Of a stretch of DNA of 40,134 bases, positions 33,154-40,134 are shown one piece after another. The position numbers and the translations under genes were made by a program. The DNA lies in contig WRHI01000013.1 in NCBI GenBank assembly GCA_009783315.1, positions 1-40,134 of the forward strand, given 5' to 3'. This DNA is from Peptococcaceae bacterium. GTDB lineage: Bacteria; Bacillota; Desulfitobacteriia; Desulfitobacteriales; Syntrophobotulaceae. The notes beneath the pieces were generated by a model. The model was not told the DNA's origin and searched no databases. It saw nothing but the letters and a program-made list of their open reading frames with translations. How positions within the stretch are numbered: the stretch's first letter is position 1; each line of letters starts with the position of its first letter.

Positions 33154-33525
33154 ATGGAAAACAGGTTAGACCTGGCGAATCGTATTGAAGAGCTGGGACA
33201 GACAACCATTGAAGCGATTGAACATGCCGCTGCCCTATTAGATGAGGAGGATGCCGACGCGCTTGTGACGTTGCCTATTATGTCCGAGGTTCTGGAAGCG
33301 TACAACGCTATTGGTGAGGCGCTGCCTTTGATGATGAAAGAGAGTGAAAGCTTCAGCCGCGGAGGCGATATGGTTTCGGTGGATCAGGCATTTGCTGTGC
33401 TGGTCAAAGCATATGAGCAAAAAGATTTGGAAGGGGTGCGCGCTGCTATTAAAGATGATGTTTTGCCCTTGTACAGGCATTGGTTTGACAGTGTGCAGGT
33501 ATCTTTGCCTCAGCTGTTGCATTAA
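33154..33525 (+). CDS. Unknown helical protein downstream of csrA
   Basis: I do not recognise this 123-residue protein. It is acidic and almost entirely alpha-helical (LANRIEELGQTTIEAIEHAAALLDEED, VDQAFAVLVKAYEQKDLEGVRAAIKDDVLPLYRHW), with no membrane span or export signal. It starts four bases after the csrA stop, with the ribosome site (AAGGAG) inside the end of csrA, so the two are translationally coupled. By position it may be a flagellar chaperone or regulator of FliS/FliT type. That is inference only. Confidence 0.75.
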   Translation: MENRLDLANRIEELGQTTIEAIEHAAALLDEEDADALVTLPIMSEVLEAYNAIGEALPLMMKESESFSRGGDMVSVDQAFAVLVKAYEQKDLEGVRAAIKDDVLPLYRHWFDSVQVSLPQLLH

Positions 33526-33552
33526 TTTTTGATTACATAGGAGCTAACTATC

Positions 33553-34734
33553 ATGAGCGCATCAAAAAGAAAAAGAAAGAAGAAAGTGGTTTGCGTATTT
33601 TCAGCGGATCGGACTGAGTACAGCCTTTTGCGGCCTGTCATTATGCGGCTCAAGGAGACGTTTGACGTCAGAATTCTTGTGGCGGGTATGCACCTGTCGC
33701 CCGAATACGGATATTCTGTTGAGGATATCCGTAAAGACGGTTTGCAGGTTCACAAATGTGTGGAAACGCTGCTTGGTTCTGATTCGTCTGTTGCCGCGTC
33801 CAAGGCCATGGCTTTGGGACTAATCGGGTTTGCCGATTATTTTGCCGAACTAGGACCGGATCTTCTCATGGTGTTGGGCGACCGAGGCGAAACCTTGGCG
33901 GCATCCTGCGCGGCTCTGCGCCAAGGTGTGCCTATTGCCCATATCAACGGCGGTGAAACGACTAAGGGATCGCCGGACGAAGCTATACGCCATGCCATTA
34001 CGAAGTTAAGTTGCCTGCATTTTACCGGCACAGAGATATACCGTCAACGGGTGATCCAACTTGGCGAAGCGCCCGAGCGGGTCCATAATGTTGGCGCGTT
34101 AGCCCTTGAAACCATTATGCAATCTGATCTTTTGAGCAGGGAAAAAGTGGCTCAATTGCTGAAGATTGACCTGGATATCCCATATGCTGTGGTGAGTTTT
34201 CACCCAGCGTCCCAGGAGCAGGCGAACGTGACGAAACAGTTTTCGCAGGTGTTGAAAGCTTTGCGGAAACACCGGGAACTCAAATATGTGTTCACTTATG
34301 CCAAAGCCGATGTCCACGGACGTACGATTAATCGTATGATTGACGCCTTTGATAAGAACAATCACAGCGCCGCCGCTTTTGTTTCTCTGGATACGGTGAG
34401 CTGTCTGAGCGCGATCAAACACGCGGCTATGATCATCGGCAACTCTGAGGGAGGCATTTTTGAAGCGCCTGTCTTGGGCATACCGACCGTTAACGTCGGC
34501 GATCGGCAGAAAGGCCGCCTGCAATCAGGTTCGATCATTAATTGTCCTCCTGATGAGGAGGCCGTTAGCGCCGCGATCAGCAGAGCCCAAGATCCAGATT
34601 TTCTTAAAAATATGGAATATCGTTCCGCCCTTTATGGAGACGGCGAGTCCTCACAAAAAATCGGGGCGGTCATAGAAGATTATTTAAGCAGCGGAAAAGT
34701 GAGCGCACAGAAAGAATTTTATGACTTGCTCTAA
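33553..34734 (+). CDS. neuC: UDP-N-acetylglucosamine 2-epimerase (hydrolysing), NeuC/LegG type
   Basis: The 393-residue protein has the GT-B epimerase fold of hydrolysing UDP-HexNAc 2-epimerases: VFSADRTEYSLLRPVI, LVAGMHLSPEYG, LLMVLGDRGETLAASCAAL, AHINGGETTKGSPDEAIRHAITKLS and IIGNSEGGIFEAPVLGIPTVNVGDRQKGR. These enzymes release ManNAc or a 2,4-diacetamido sugar for sialic or legionaminic acid. The pseudaminic acid pathway does not need this step, so the gene points to a second nonulosonic acid or a related sugar. No neuB/legI or neuA/legF partner is in the window. TAGGAG precedes the ATG; the basic tract KRKRKKK at the N-terminus is unusual for the family. Confidence 0.9.
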   Translation: MSASKRKRKKKVVCVFSADRTEYSLLRPVIMRLKETFDVRILVAGMHLSPEYGYSVEDIRKDGLQVHKCVETLLGSDSSVAASKAMALGLIGFADYFAELGPDLLMVLGDRGETLAASCAALRQGVPIAHINGGETTKGSPDEAIRHAITKLSCLHFTGTEIYRQRVIQLGEAPERVHNVGALALETIMQSDLLSREKVAQLLKIDLDIPYAVVSFHPASQEQANVTKQFSQVLKALRKHRELKYVFTYAKADVHGRTINRMIDAFDKNNHSAAAFVSLDTVSCLSAIKHAAMIIGNSEGGIFEAPVLGIPTVNVGDRQKGRLQSGSIINCPPDEEAVSAAISRAQDPDFLKNMEYRSALYGDGESSQKIGAVIEDYLSSGKVSAQKEFYDLL

Positions 34735-34755
34735 CAAATTAAAAGTTGTCAACTG

Positions 34756-34784
34756 TTGAAATATCCTCTCAATTCATGTATTAT
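34756..34784 (+). promoter_or_regulatory. Vegetative promoter of the BatI-like operon
   Basis: TTGAAA (34756-34761) and TATTAT (34779-34784) are exactly 17 bases apart. The leader to the ATG at 34818 is about 27 bases. Confidence 0.75.
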
Positions 34785-34817
34785 AAAGTCGAAGATACGT
34801 CAAAAGAGGAGACATAC

Positions 34818-35834
34818 ATGACCACATCACAATACGCCCTGGCTTATACCGACGGCTCAACCATATCTCAATCCGAACTGTATCAGTGCACAGAGATCAT
34901 TCATAAAATCCAAACATACTTCAGAGAAAGAATCGTTGGGCAAGATTGGCTAGCCATGTCCCTTCTCGCCGCGCTTATGGCAAATGGGCACATCTTGCTT
35001 GAATCCGTCCCAGGGCTGGCGAAGACCAGCGCGGCTAGAATCTTAACCGACGCAGTGGATGGTGCCTTTGCGAGGATACAGTGTACACCTGATTTGCTGC
35101 CGAGCGATATTATTGGTACCCAGATTTTCAATTATGCCAACAACACGTTCGAGACCAGGAAAGGACCTGTGTTTGCTAACTTTGTTCTGCTTGACGAAAT
35201 CAACAGATCCAGTTCAAAAACGCAGAGCGCTATGCTGGAAGCCATGCAGGAGCGTCAGTCCAGCATCGGCGGCGCTATTTATAAGCTGCCGGATGTTTTT
35301 ATCGTTATCGCCACCCAAAACCCCATTGAACATGAGGGCACCTATTCTTTGTCCGAGGCGCAGCTTGATCGGTTCATGCTAAAAGAAACACTGAATTATC
35401 CTTCTAGAGATGAAGAAATTGAGATCCTGGATAGGATAGAAAAAAACGTATTTGTCAAAGCGCCTGCTGTTTTGGCGATTGAAGATATCGATATCCTGCA
35501 GCAAGTCACCCAAAAAGTGTATGTGGACGTCTCCATAAAACGATATATTGTCAATATTATCCACGCTACACGGGAGACTCCGCGATTTATCCCGCCGGAG
35601 TTGGCGCAATATGTGACTTTAGGGGCAAGTCCCCGTGGCGCCATCGCCTTTATGGAGATTGCCAAGGCTGTAGCGCTCATCATGGGAAGGACTTATGTTA
35701 CACCGGATGATGTTAAACTGATGAGATATAGTGTGCTGAGGCATAGAGTCGCTCTTAGTTTCGCGGCTGTCGCCGACAATGTTCCGGTGGAATCCATTAT
35801 TGACGCCATTGTCGGCGCCATCACAGCGCCATGA
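34818..35834 (+). CDS. MoxR family AAA+ ATPase
   Basis: A 338-residue MoxR-type AAA+ ATPase, a chaperone-like enzyme that works with VWA-domain proteins. Walker A is ESVPGLAKTS (about 62-71), Walker B VLLDEINRSSSKTQSAMLEAMQE (about 121-143), followed by sensor 1 VIATQNPIEHEGTYSLSEAQLDRFML and a C-terminal lid with TLGASPRGAIAFMEIAKA. The start at 34818 is chosen because AGAGGAGA lies seven bases before it. The upstream ATG at 34746 lies before the promoter. Its stop overlaps the next start (ATGA), showing a tightly coupled operon. Confidence 0.94.
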   Translation: MTTSQYALAYTDGSTISQSELYQCTEIIHKIQTYFRERIVGQDWLAMSLLAALMANGHILLESVPGLAKTSAARILTDAVDGAFARIQCTPDLLPSDIIGTQIFNYANNTFETRKGPVFANFVLLDEINRSSSKTQSAMLEAMQERQSSIGGAIYKLPDVFIVIATQNPIEHEGTYSLSEAQLDRFMLKETLNYPSRDEEIEILDRIEKNVFVKAPAVLAIEDIDILQQVTQKVYVDVSIKRYIVNIIHATRETPRFIPPELAQYVTLGASPRGAIAFMEIAKAVALIMGRTYVTPDDVKLMRYSVLRHRVALSFAAVADNVPVESIIDAIVGAITAP

Positions 35835-36742
35835 TTACCAAAAGCTATATTGTCAAAATCAGAGCTAATATATCTATTTATGCCAGCCAAAGAACAGCGA
35901 ACATTATGGATGGCAAATATAAGTCCATCTTTAAGGGAAAAGAGCTGGATTTTGAAGACCTCAGAGAATACGTCGTGGGAGATGACATTAAGGATATTGA
36001 TTGGAAATCTTCCGCTAGAAGCGGTAGTGTGCTGGTCAAAAGATGCAGCGCGGAAAAGAAACACAACATTATGTTCGTTTTGGACACGGGGAAAAAAATG
36101 ACCGCTCACACGAAAGCCGCTCAATCCAAAGCGGAAACCGCCCTTATGAGCATGGGGACCATAGCTTATTTAGCCCAGAGCAACGGAGATTATGTAGGGG
36201 CGATTTACAGCAAAGACAATTCTTATGTTATGTGCCCTCTTAAATGCGGACTCAATAACCTGGAGACAATTCTTTACAACTATGAGCGGGATATCGCCAC
36301 TGGTTCCTTGTCTATAGAAAGCATCCTGGATCACATAGGCAAAACCCAAAAAAGAAAGATGATTCTCTTTGTCATAACAGATTTGGCAGGTATGGCATGT
36401 GTTGAAGAGTACACATTAAAAAAACTGTCTCATATTCATGATGTCTTGTTTGTCAATATCAGCGACATGGATATGACAGGACCCAATTTGCCAAACATGC
36501 CAGGGACCAAGCCGGCGGCGGACGCTTATGATTGGGATCATGGCTGTTATATCCCCGGGCTTATCGCAAACGATTGTCAGTTACAAAGATTGGAACAACA
36601 AATCAAAACAAAAATCCACACCGCGTGCATAGAGAAACTCAAGCGGCACAGGATCTCAGCAACAACAATCGACAAGGTTCAAGAAATCCCTCATAAAACG
36701 ATCGAGCTTTTAGAAAGGCATAAGTATGCAAACGTCCGTTGA
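35831..36742 (+). CDS. DUF58 protein of the BatI-like operon
   Basis: The 303-residue protein has the DUF58 hallmark ELDFEDLREYVVGDDIKDIDWKSSARSG (about 38-65) and a degenerate von Willebrand A-like fold after it (NIMFVLDTGKKM). DUF58 proteins always sit beside MoxR ATPases; they may present substrates to it. The protein lacks the N-terminal membrane spans of long DUF58 versions. It overlaps moxR by four bases and the next gene by 17. The C-terminal part (LERHKYANVR) is basic. Confidence 0.9.
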   Translation: MITKSYIVKIRANISIYASQRTANIMDGKYKSIFKGKELDFEDLREYVVGDDIKDIDWKSSARSGSVLVKRCSAEKKHNIMFVLDTGKKMTAHTKAAQSKAETALMSMGTIAYLAQSNGDYVGAIYSKDNSYVMCPLKCGLNNLETILYNYERDIATGSLSIESILDHIGKTQKRKMILFVITDLAGMACVEEYTLKKLSHIHDVLFVNISDMDMTGPNLPNMPGTKPAADAYDWDHGCYIPGLIANDCQLQRLEQQIKTKIHTACIEKLKRHRISATTIDKVQEIPHKTIELLERHKYANVR

Positions 36743-37244
36743 ATTGCAAGATCCTTTTTCATATTCCATCTATCCTATACTTATTGCGGCCTTGCTTATT
36801 CTTGTCTTGTCGCTCTTTTTGCTCATAAGATATTTGATAAAAAAGAAGAAACAAGCGGCGGCTCTTGAGATCAGAAAGTCAATTCTCGCCGCGGAATTAG
36901 AAACGTATAAACAAAAATATTTACAGCAGCTGGACGAAATCGCCGGTCGGCTCCAAAATGATGAAATATCAGGAAGAACAGCTTACCAGCAGCTCAGCAT
37001 GACCATACGTTTATTTGTTTATGAAGTCACACATATCAAGGTGCAGAATTGTACTCTTAGTGATATCGAGAAGTTAGACATGCCGCTGCTTTATGAATTG
37101 ATCCGGGAGTATTATGCTCCTGAGTTTTCTGAAGATAACGATGGAGACATAGTCACCGATCCAGAGATCGGCTTGGCGGCCGATGCCCCAGCCTTCATGT
37201 CTTCGATAGAAAGAACCAGAAAGGTCATAGAAAGATGGTACTAA
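36726..37244 (+). CDS. Membrane-anchored protein of the BatI-like operon
   Basis: A 172-residue protein with one N-terminal transmembrane segment (about 14-34: IYPILIAALLILVLSLFLLIR) followed by a basic stretch and a soluble, helical domain containing YKQKYLQQLDEIAGRLQNDEISGRTAYQQLSMTIRLFVYEVTHIKVQ. This layout resembles the small DUF4381-like proteins that separate DUF58 and VWA genes in such operons. That is a resemblance only. It overlaps both neighbours by 10-17 bases, so it is translationally coupled. Confidence 0.8.
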   Translation: MQTSVELQDPFSYSIYPILIAALLILVLSLFLLIRYLIKKKKQAAALEIRKSILAAELETYKQKYLQQLDEIAGRLQNDEISGRTAYQQLSMTIRLFVYEVTHIKVQNCTLSDIEKLDMPLLYELIREYYAPEFSEDNDGDIVTDPEIGLAADAPAFMSSIERTRKVIERWY

Positions 37245-38269
37245 TCAATCCATGGGTGGTTTTCCTGGGAATCCCGGCGCTGGCCCTCATCCTGATCCTG
37301 CTATATTTCTATAAACGCAAAAACCCTCAAAAGTATTCACAAGGAGCCAAAGCGGCCAACACACAATTTGTGAAAAATTTGCCCTATTACCGGACAATCC
37401 TAAGGAAATGCCGTTTATTGTCCTGGGCACTGCTGGTTTTCTGCGGCATAAGCGTTTGTTTAGCGTTGGTGCTCATAGCCAGGCCTGCCAAGACGGAAAC
37501 AGTCACCATAACCAAGGGCAGTCGCGACATTTTTCTTTGTATGGATGTATCAACATCTTTGCTTGATGTCAACGGCAAAATAGTTGACCGTATGAAGGAA
37601 TTGGTGCAAGGCTTGGAGGGAGACAGGTTTGGTATCATGATTTTTAACACGGCGCCCGTACTGCTGGTTCCGTTAACGGATGACTATGATTTTATCCTGG
37701 AAACCCTAGAGAACCTTAAAAAAGGGTTCAGAAGCTTTTGGCTCAAAGACGGTGATTATTACTACTATGTGGGCGACCCCGCCAATTATTACTTGCAGGG
37801 CGGCGTTGTGTATAATCATGAGGATCGGGGGTCTTCCCTGATCGGGGATGGATTGGCGGCCTGTGTTTTCAGTTTTCCCAACCCGGAAGAGGAGAGAACA
37901 AGAGTCATTATCCTGTCAACAGACAACCAGTTGGAAGGGGAGCCCATAATAACTTTGCCCCAGGCGGCAGCCCTAGCCAAAGACAAAAAAATAACGATAT
38001 ACGGCATAGCGCCGAGCACCCTTGGCGCCATAGACGCCTCTATAAAGACAGAGTTTCAAGAGGCTGTAAAAATAACCGGCGGCGCGCTCTATATTGAAAG
38101 CCACAACACCAAAATATCATTCATTATCAGCGAAATAGACAAAAAAGAAAAAAACATCCGGCTTGTTCATATGGATGTGAAATATGTGGATAAACCATCA
38201 GCGGCGTTTTTTGCGTTGACCGCAACCCTGCTGCTGTTATTCACGTTGACCAGAAAGGTGAAACTATGA
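37235..38269 (+). CDS. VWA-domain membrane protein, BatA-like
   Basis: The 344-residue protein has two N-terminal membrane segments (about 6-26 and 62-84), a von Willebrand A domain with a complete MIDAS metal site (DVSTS, D104 to S108; later TDD and the LSTDN motif) and a C-terminal membrane segment (AAFFALTATLLLLFTL). BatA-type proteins expose the VWA domain outside or in the periplasm-like space and are thought to be assembled by MoxR. It contains an unusual Tyr/Gly-rich loop (KDGDYYYYVGDPANYYLQGG, about 170-190). It overlaps the next gene by four bases. Confidence 0.92.
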   Translation: MVLINPWVVFLGIPALALILILLYFYKRKNPQKYSQGAKAANTQFVKNLPYYRTILRKCRLLSWALLVFCGISVCLALVLIARPAKTETVTITKGSRDIFLCMDVSTSLLDVNGKIVDRMKELVQGLEGDRFGIMIFNTAPVLLVPLTDDYDFILETLENLKKGFRSFWLKDGDYYYYVGDPANYYLQGGVVYNHEDRGSSLIGDGLAACVFSFPNPEEERTRVIILSTDNQLEGEPIITLPQAAALAKDKKITIYGIAPSTLGAIDASIKTEFQEAVKITGGALYIESHNTKISFIISEIDKKEKNIRLVHMDVKYVDKPSAAFFALTATLLLLFTLTRKVKL

Positions 38270-39213
38270 CGATCAACCCAATCATCCCTGTATGGCTCAT
38301 GTTGCTTGTCTGTGTTTTCGGGGTGTTCATCAGTGGCAAACAAGGCAAGATGCATCTGGTTAGGAGAATAGCCATCATTGTGTTGCTGTTTGTCATCAAT
38401 CTCAGAGTGATGACGCCCATCAACACAGAGGTTCAGGTATCAAACAATTTAAACGTTCTGTTCGTTGTTGACACGACGATAAGCATGTTGGCGGAAGATT
38501 ATCAAGGCGGCGCTCAAAGAATAGCGGCAGTTAAGGCCGATTGCGGCTATATTATCGACAGGCTGAAAGGTTCCCGGTTCTCTATTATTGCGTTTGATAA
38601 TCAAGCCCGCAGGCTTACCCCCTTTATTGATGATAGGGCGTTAACTCTGGAAACTCTTGATAATTTGCAGGTTATTAAAGAGGAGTATTCTGTGGGGAGC
38701 TCATTGAACGTTGCCAGAGAGGAAACCATTCGCTCCTTGGAAACAGCCTACAAGAAACAAGAAGAGAAAAGAGTCAATATCTTGTTCTTCATAAGCGACG
38801 GAGAAATAACCAATACTGACCTGTTGGCGTCATTCACCGGCACCGCCAAATACATTGATAACGGCGCGGTTTTAGGATACGGGACCCCGGAAGGGGGGGT
38901 TATGAGGGTTGTCGATGATCTGACCAACGAAGAAGAATTCATACAAGACAAAACCAAGACGCCTTTCGTCAAAGCGTTATCAAAGCTGGACGAAAGCACC
39001 CTCAAAAGAATCGCGGGGGATATGGGTGTTGACTATATCAGAATGGATCAACAAACCAATATTGCCCATAAACTGAATGAGATTGACCAAAAACTGCAGA
39101 CGAAGGTGGTTTCTATTAACACTTTTGATGATATCTATTATATTTTTGTGTTGCCCCTCGTGCCTTTGCTTGTGTGGGAGCTTGTAGCCATGAGAAGGAG
39201 GATGTTTGTGTGA
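38266..39213 (+). CDS. Second VWA-domain membrane protein, BatB-like
   Basis: The 315-residue protein repeats the layout of its neighbour: N-terminal membrane segments (about 6-24 and 33-49), a VWA domain (about 62-250) and a C-terminal membrane segment (FVLPLVPLLVWELVAM). The MIDAS core is DTTIS (D69 to S73), where the usual first serine is replaced by threonine. FFISDGEITN supplies the later metal aspartate. A fall in metal affinity is possible. Overlap with the next gene by four bases, in a different frame, shows coupling. Confidence 0.9.
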   Translation: MTINPIIPVWLMLLVCVFGVFISGKQGKMHLVRRIAIIVLLFVINLRVMTPINTEVQVSNNLNVLFVVDTTISMLAEDYQGGAQRIAAVKADCGYIIDRLKGSRFSIIAFDNQARRLTPFIDDRALTLETLDNLQVIKEEYSVGSSLNVAREETIRSLETAYKKQEEKRVNILFFISDGEITNTDLLASFTGTAKYIDNGAVLGYGTPEGGVMRVVDDLTNEEEFIQDKTKTPFVKALSKLDESTLKRIAGDMGVDYIRMDQQTNIAHKLNEIDQKLQTKVVSINTFDDIYYIFVLPLVPLLVWELVAMRRRMFV

Positions 39214-39926
39214 GAACCCTCAGAAAACCACTCAAAATTGTGTTCGTAACGATTTTTACAGTGCTTTGTGTTGTGGCTGTTGAGTTGACGGTGACTTTTG
39301 TTTATAATGAAATTTTTATTGTCAAGTATCGTATGGGGGATTATAATCCTCAGAATGTCCAGGGACTGTTCAAACTCAATTGGCCGGAATCCTATATAGC
39401 CCATTACAATTACGGCAATACGTTGTATTGGAACAGCGATTTTGATGAGGCCATAGACGCGTACAACCGTGCCTTATCATTCAAACCGCCTTATGATAGA
39501 GAATGCGCTATACGGATCAATATCGCCCTGGCCATGCTTAAACAAATCAAAGCTGACGATGAAACCACGAGCAGGAAATCAAGAATAGAGAACATTGAGA
39601 AGAGCTTGGAGATTCTGCGAACCGCTAAAGAAGAACTGTTCAAACATGACGACGGCTGCGCTCACAGAGAAGACGATCAAGGACACAGCGAAACGGCGGA
39701 ACAGTTGAAAGAAGACATCGAGAAAATGGAACAAGAACTGCATAAGTTAAAAGATGAGTTGGAATTAAGCCAAGAAAGAGAGGACAACGGAGGCGGAGAT
39801 GATGAGGAGGAAAAGATAGCGGCATGGGAAGATCAACTCAAGGAAATCCAAAAAGGAGCCGCGGAAGAGAGGAAGGACGGGTTTGATTCTTTGAAGGATC
39901 ATTATTATCGGGGGAAAACGTGGTGA
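39210..39926 (+). CDS. Membrane-anchored TPR protein, BatC-like
   Basis: The 238-residue protein has one N-terminal membrane segment (about 9-31), a tetratricopeptide-like pair (about 63-105: YIAHYNYGNTLYWNSDFDEAIDAYNRALSF) and a long charged coiled-coil C-terminus rich in Glu, Lys and Asp. TPR genes commonly close BatA-BatB operons (BatC). GTG at 39210 is the start: AAGGAGG lies eight bases before it, within the end of the VWA gene. An upstream in-frame ATG at 39174 lacks a site. The stop codon lies seven bases before the MITE arm, so the element borders the gene closely. Confidence 0.85.
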   Translation: MRTLRKPLKIVFVTIFTVLCVVAVELTVTFVYNEIFIVKYRMGDYNPQNVQGLFKLNWPESYIAHYNYGNTLYWNSDFDEAIDAYNRALSFKPPYDRECAIRINIALAMLKQIKADDETTSRKSRIENIEKSLEILRTAKEELFKHDDGCAHREDDQGHSETAEQLKEDIEKMEQELHKLKDELELSQEREDNGGGDDEEEKIAAWEDQLKEIQKGAAEERKDGFDSLKDHYYRGKTW

Positions 39927-39933
39927 TGCTACA

Positions 39934-39978
39934 GATCAGACCACAGCCGGAGGGGCAAGAGGGGGCGACGGCGGCGGG
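39934..39978 (+). mobile_element. End of a third MITE copy, interrupted
   Basis: The first 20 bases match the TIR of the copies at 5474 and 8011 with a single difference (GATCAGACCACAGCCGGAGG). The next 25 bases continue the GC-rich inner end (GGGGC...GCGGGG). The heptamers AATGGAC expected next are missing. At 39979 the sequence switches to unrelated GC-rich DNA starting GTGTG. Confidence 0.65.
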
Positions 39979-40134
39979 GTGTGAGGCGCGTCCGCCAAGC
40001 CTTGCTCCGTGTCGGCGCATCGCTAGGGCATCTACGCAGAGAGCGCAAAAGTGTGTCCTGAAGTGAGTTTCGCACCGAAAGGAGGGAAAGCGCGGAAGTC
40101 ACATGCTTTGTAAGAGATGAGGGCAGGCCCTTCG
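39979..40134 (+). other. GC-rich sequence of unknown identity at the window edge
   Basis: This last 156 bases begin GTGTGAGG at the exact point where the MITE copy breaks and contain no coding frame. GTGYG is the 5' boundary of group II introns, and the sequence has many short self-complementary stretches. It could be the start of such an intron, but domain V and the reverse transcriptase would lie outside the window. Other mobile or RNA elements are equally possible. Confidence 0.25.

Overview
The window looks like chromosomal DNA of a motile, probably endospore-forming Gram-positive bacterium of the Clostridia type. The reasons are the strong AGGAGG-type ribosome binding sites, frequent GTG and TTG starts, the yloU-fakA-recG order, the flgM-flgN-flgK-flgL-DUF6470-fliW-csrA order, a MotA/MotB pair with YaaR, and a short spore-protein-like gene. 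The genus cannot be fixed from the sequence alone.

Layout. Positions 1-1100 are a scar region: an unidentified C-terminal fragment (1-144) and a broken UvrD-type helicase fragment (about 453-863). A lipoprotein gene (1171-2073) converges on uvrB (2205-4340, minus). Upstream of uvrB lies a family 2 glycosyltransferase whose mRNA is probably leaderless. From 5474 to 8295 two direct copies of a MITE-like element (inverted ends, heptamer-repeat arms) bracket a four-gene minus-strand operon: a small excisionase-like HTH protein, two unknown proteins and a calcineurin-like metallophosphoesterase. The operon starts from a consensus promoter whose -10 box sits inside a perfect 20-bp palindrome. Next comes a housekeeping run on the plus strand, asp23/yloU-fakA-recG, then a 35-residue spore-protein-like gene.

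Positions 13572-24444 form a flagellin glycosylation island. It holds a Pse-associated methylase, a Maf-type flagellin glycosyltransferase, two tandem short flagellins each with a sigma-28 promoter and leader hairpin, and a complete CMP-pseudaminic acid pathway in the order pseB-pseC-pseF-pseI-pseH-pseG. Heptanucleotide tandem repeats occupy the pseI/pseH junction. They form the end of pseI, including its stop codon, and supply the Shine-Dalgarno-like sequence before pseH. By frame arithmetic, loss of one heptamer would fuse the two genes in frame.

After hpt, a minus-strand operon motA-motB-yaaR-cheR faces a plus-strand flagellar operon that starts at a sigma-28 promoter (28157-28182): flgM-flgN-flgK-flgL-DUF6470-fliW-csrA, an unknown gene and a neuC-type epimerase. 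The csrA gene encodes two CsrA domains in tandem with an exact 60-residue period. The last block (34818-39926) is a BatI-like operon: MoxR ATPase, DUF58, a membrane protein, two VWA proteins and a TPR protein. The window ends in a third MITE arm, interrupted by GC-rich sequence of unknown identity.

Together the genes describe a flagellar late-gene region. FlgM and sigma-28 time flagellin expression, FliW and CsrA probably control flagellin translation, and the Pse/Maf genes decorate flagellin. A MITE family has seeded repeats and one accessory cassette into the region. The strongest candidates for something undescribed are the MITE-bracketed cassette, the heptamer tract at pseI/pseH and the tandem CsrA.
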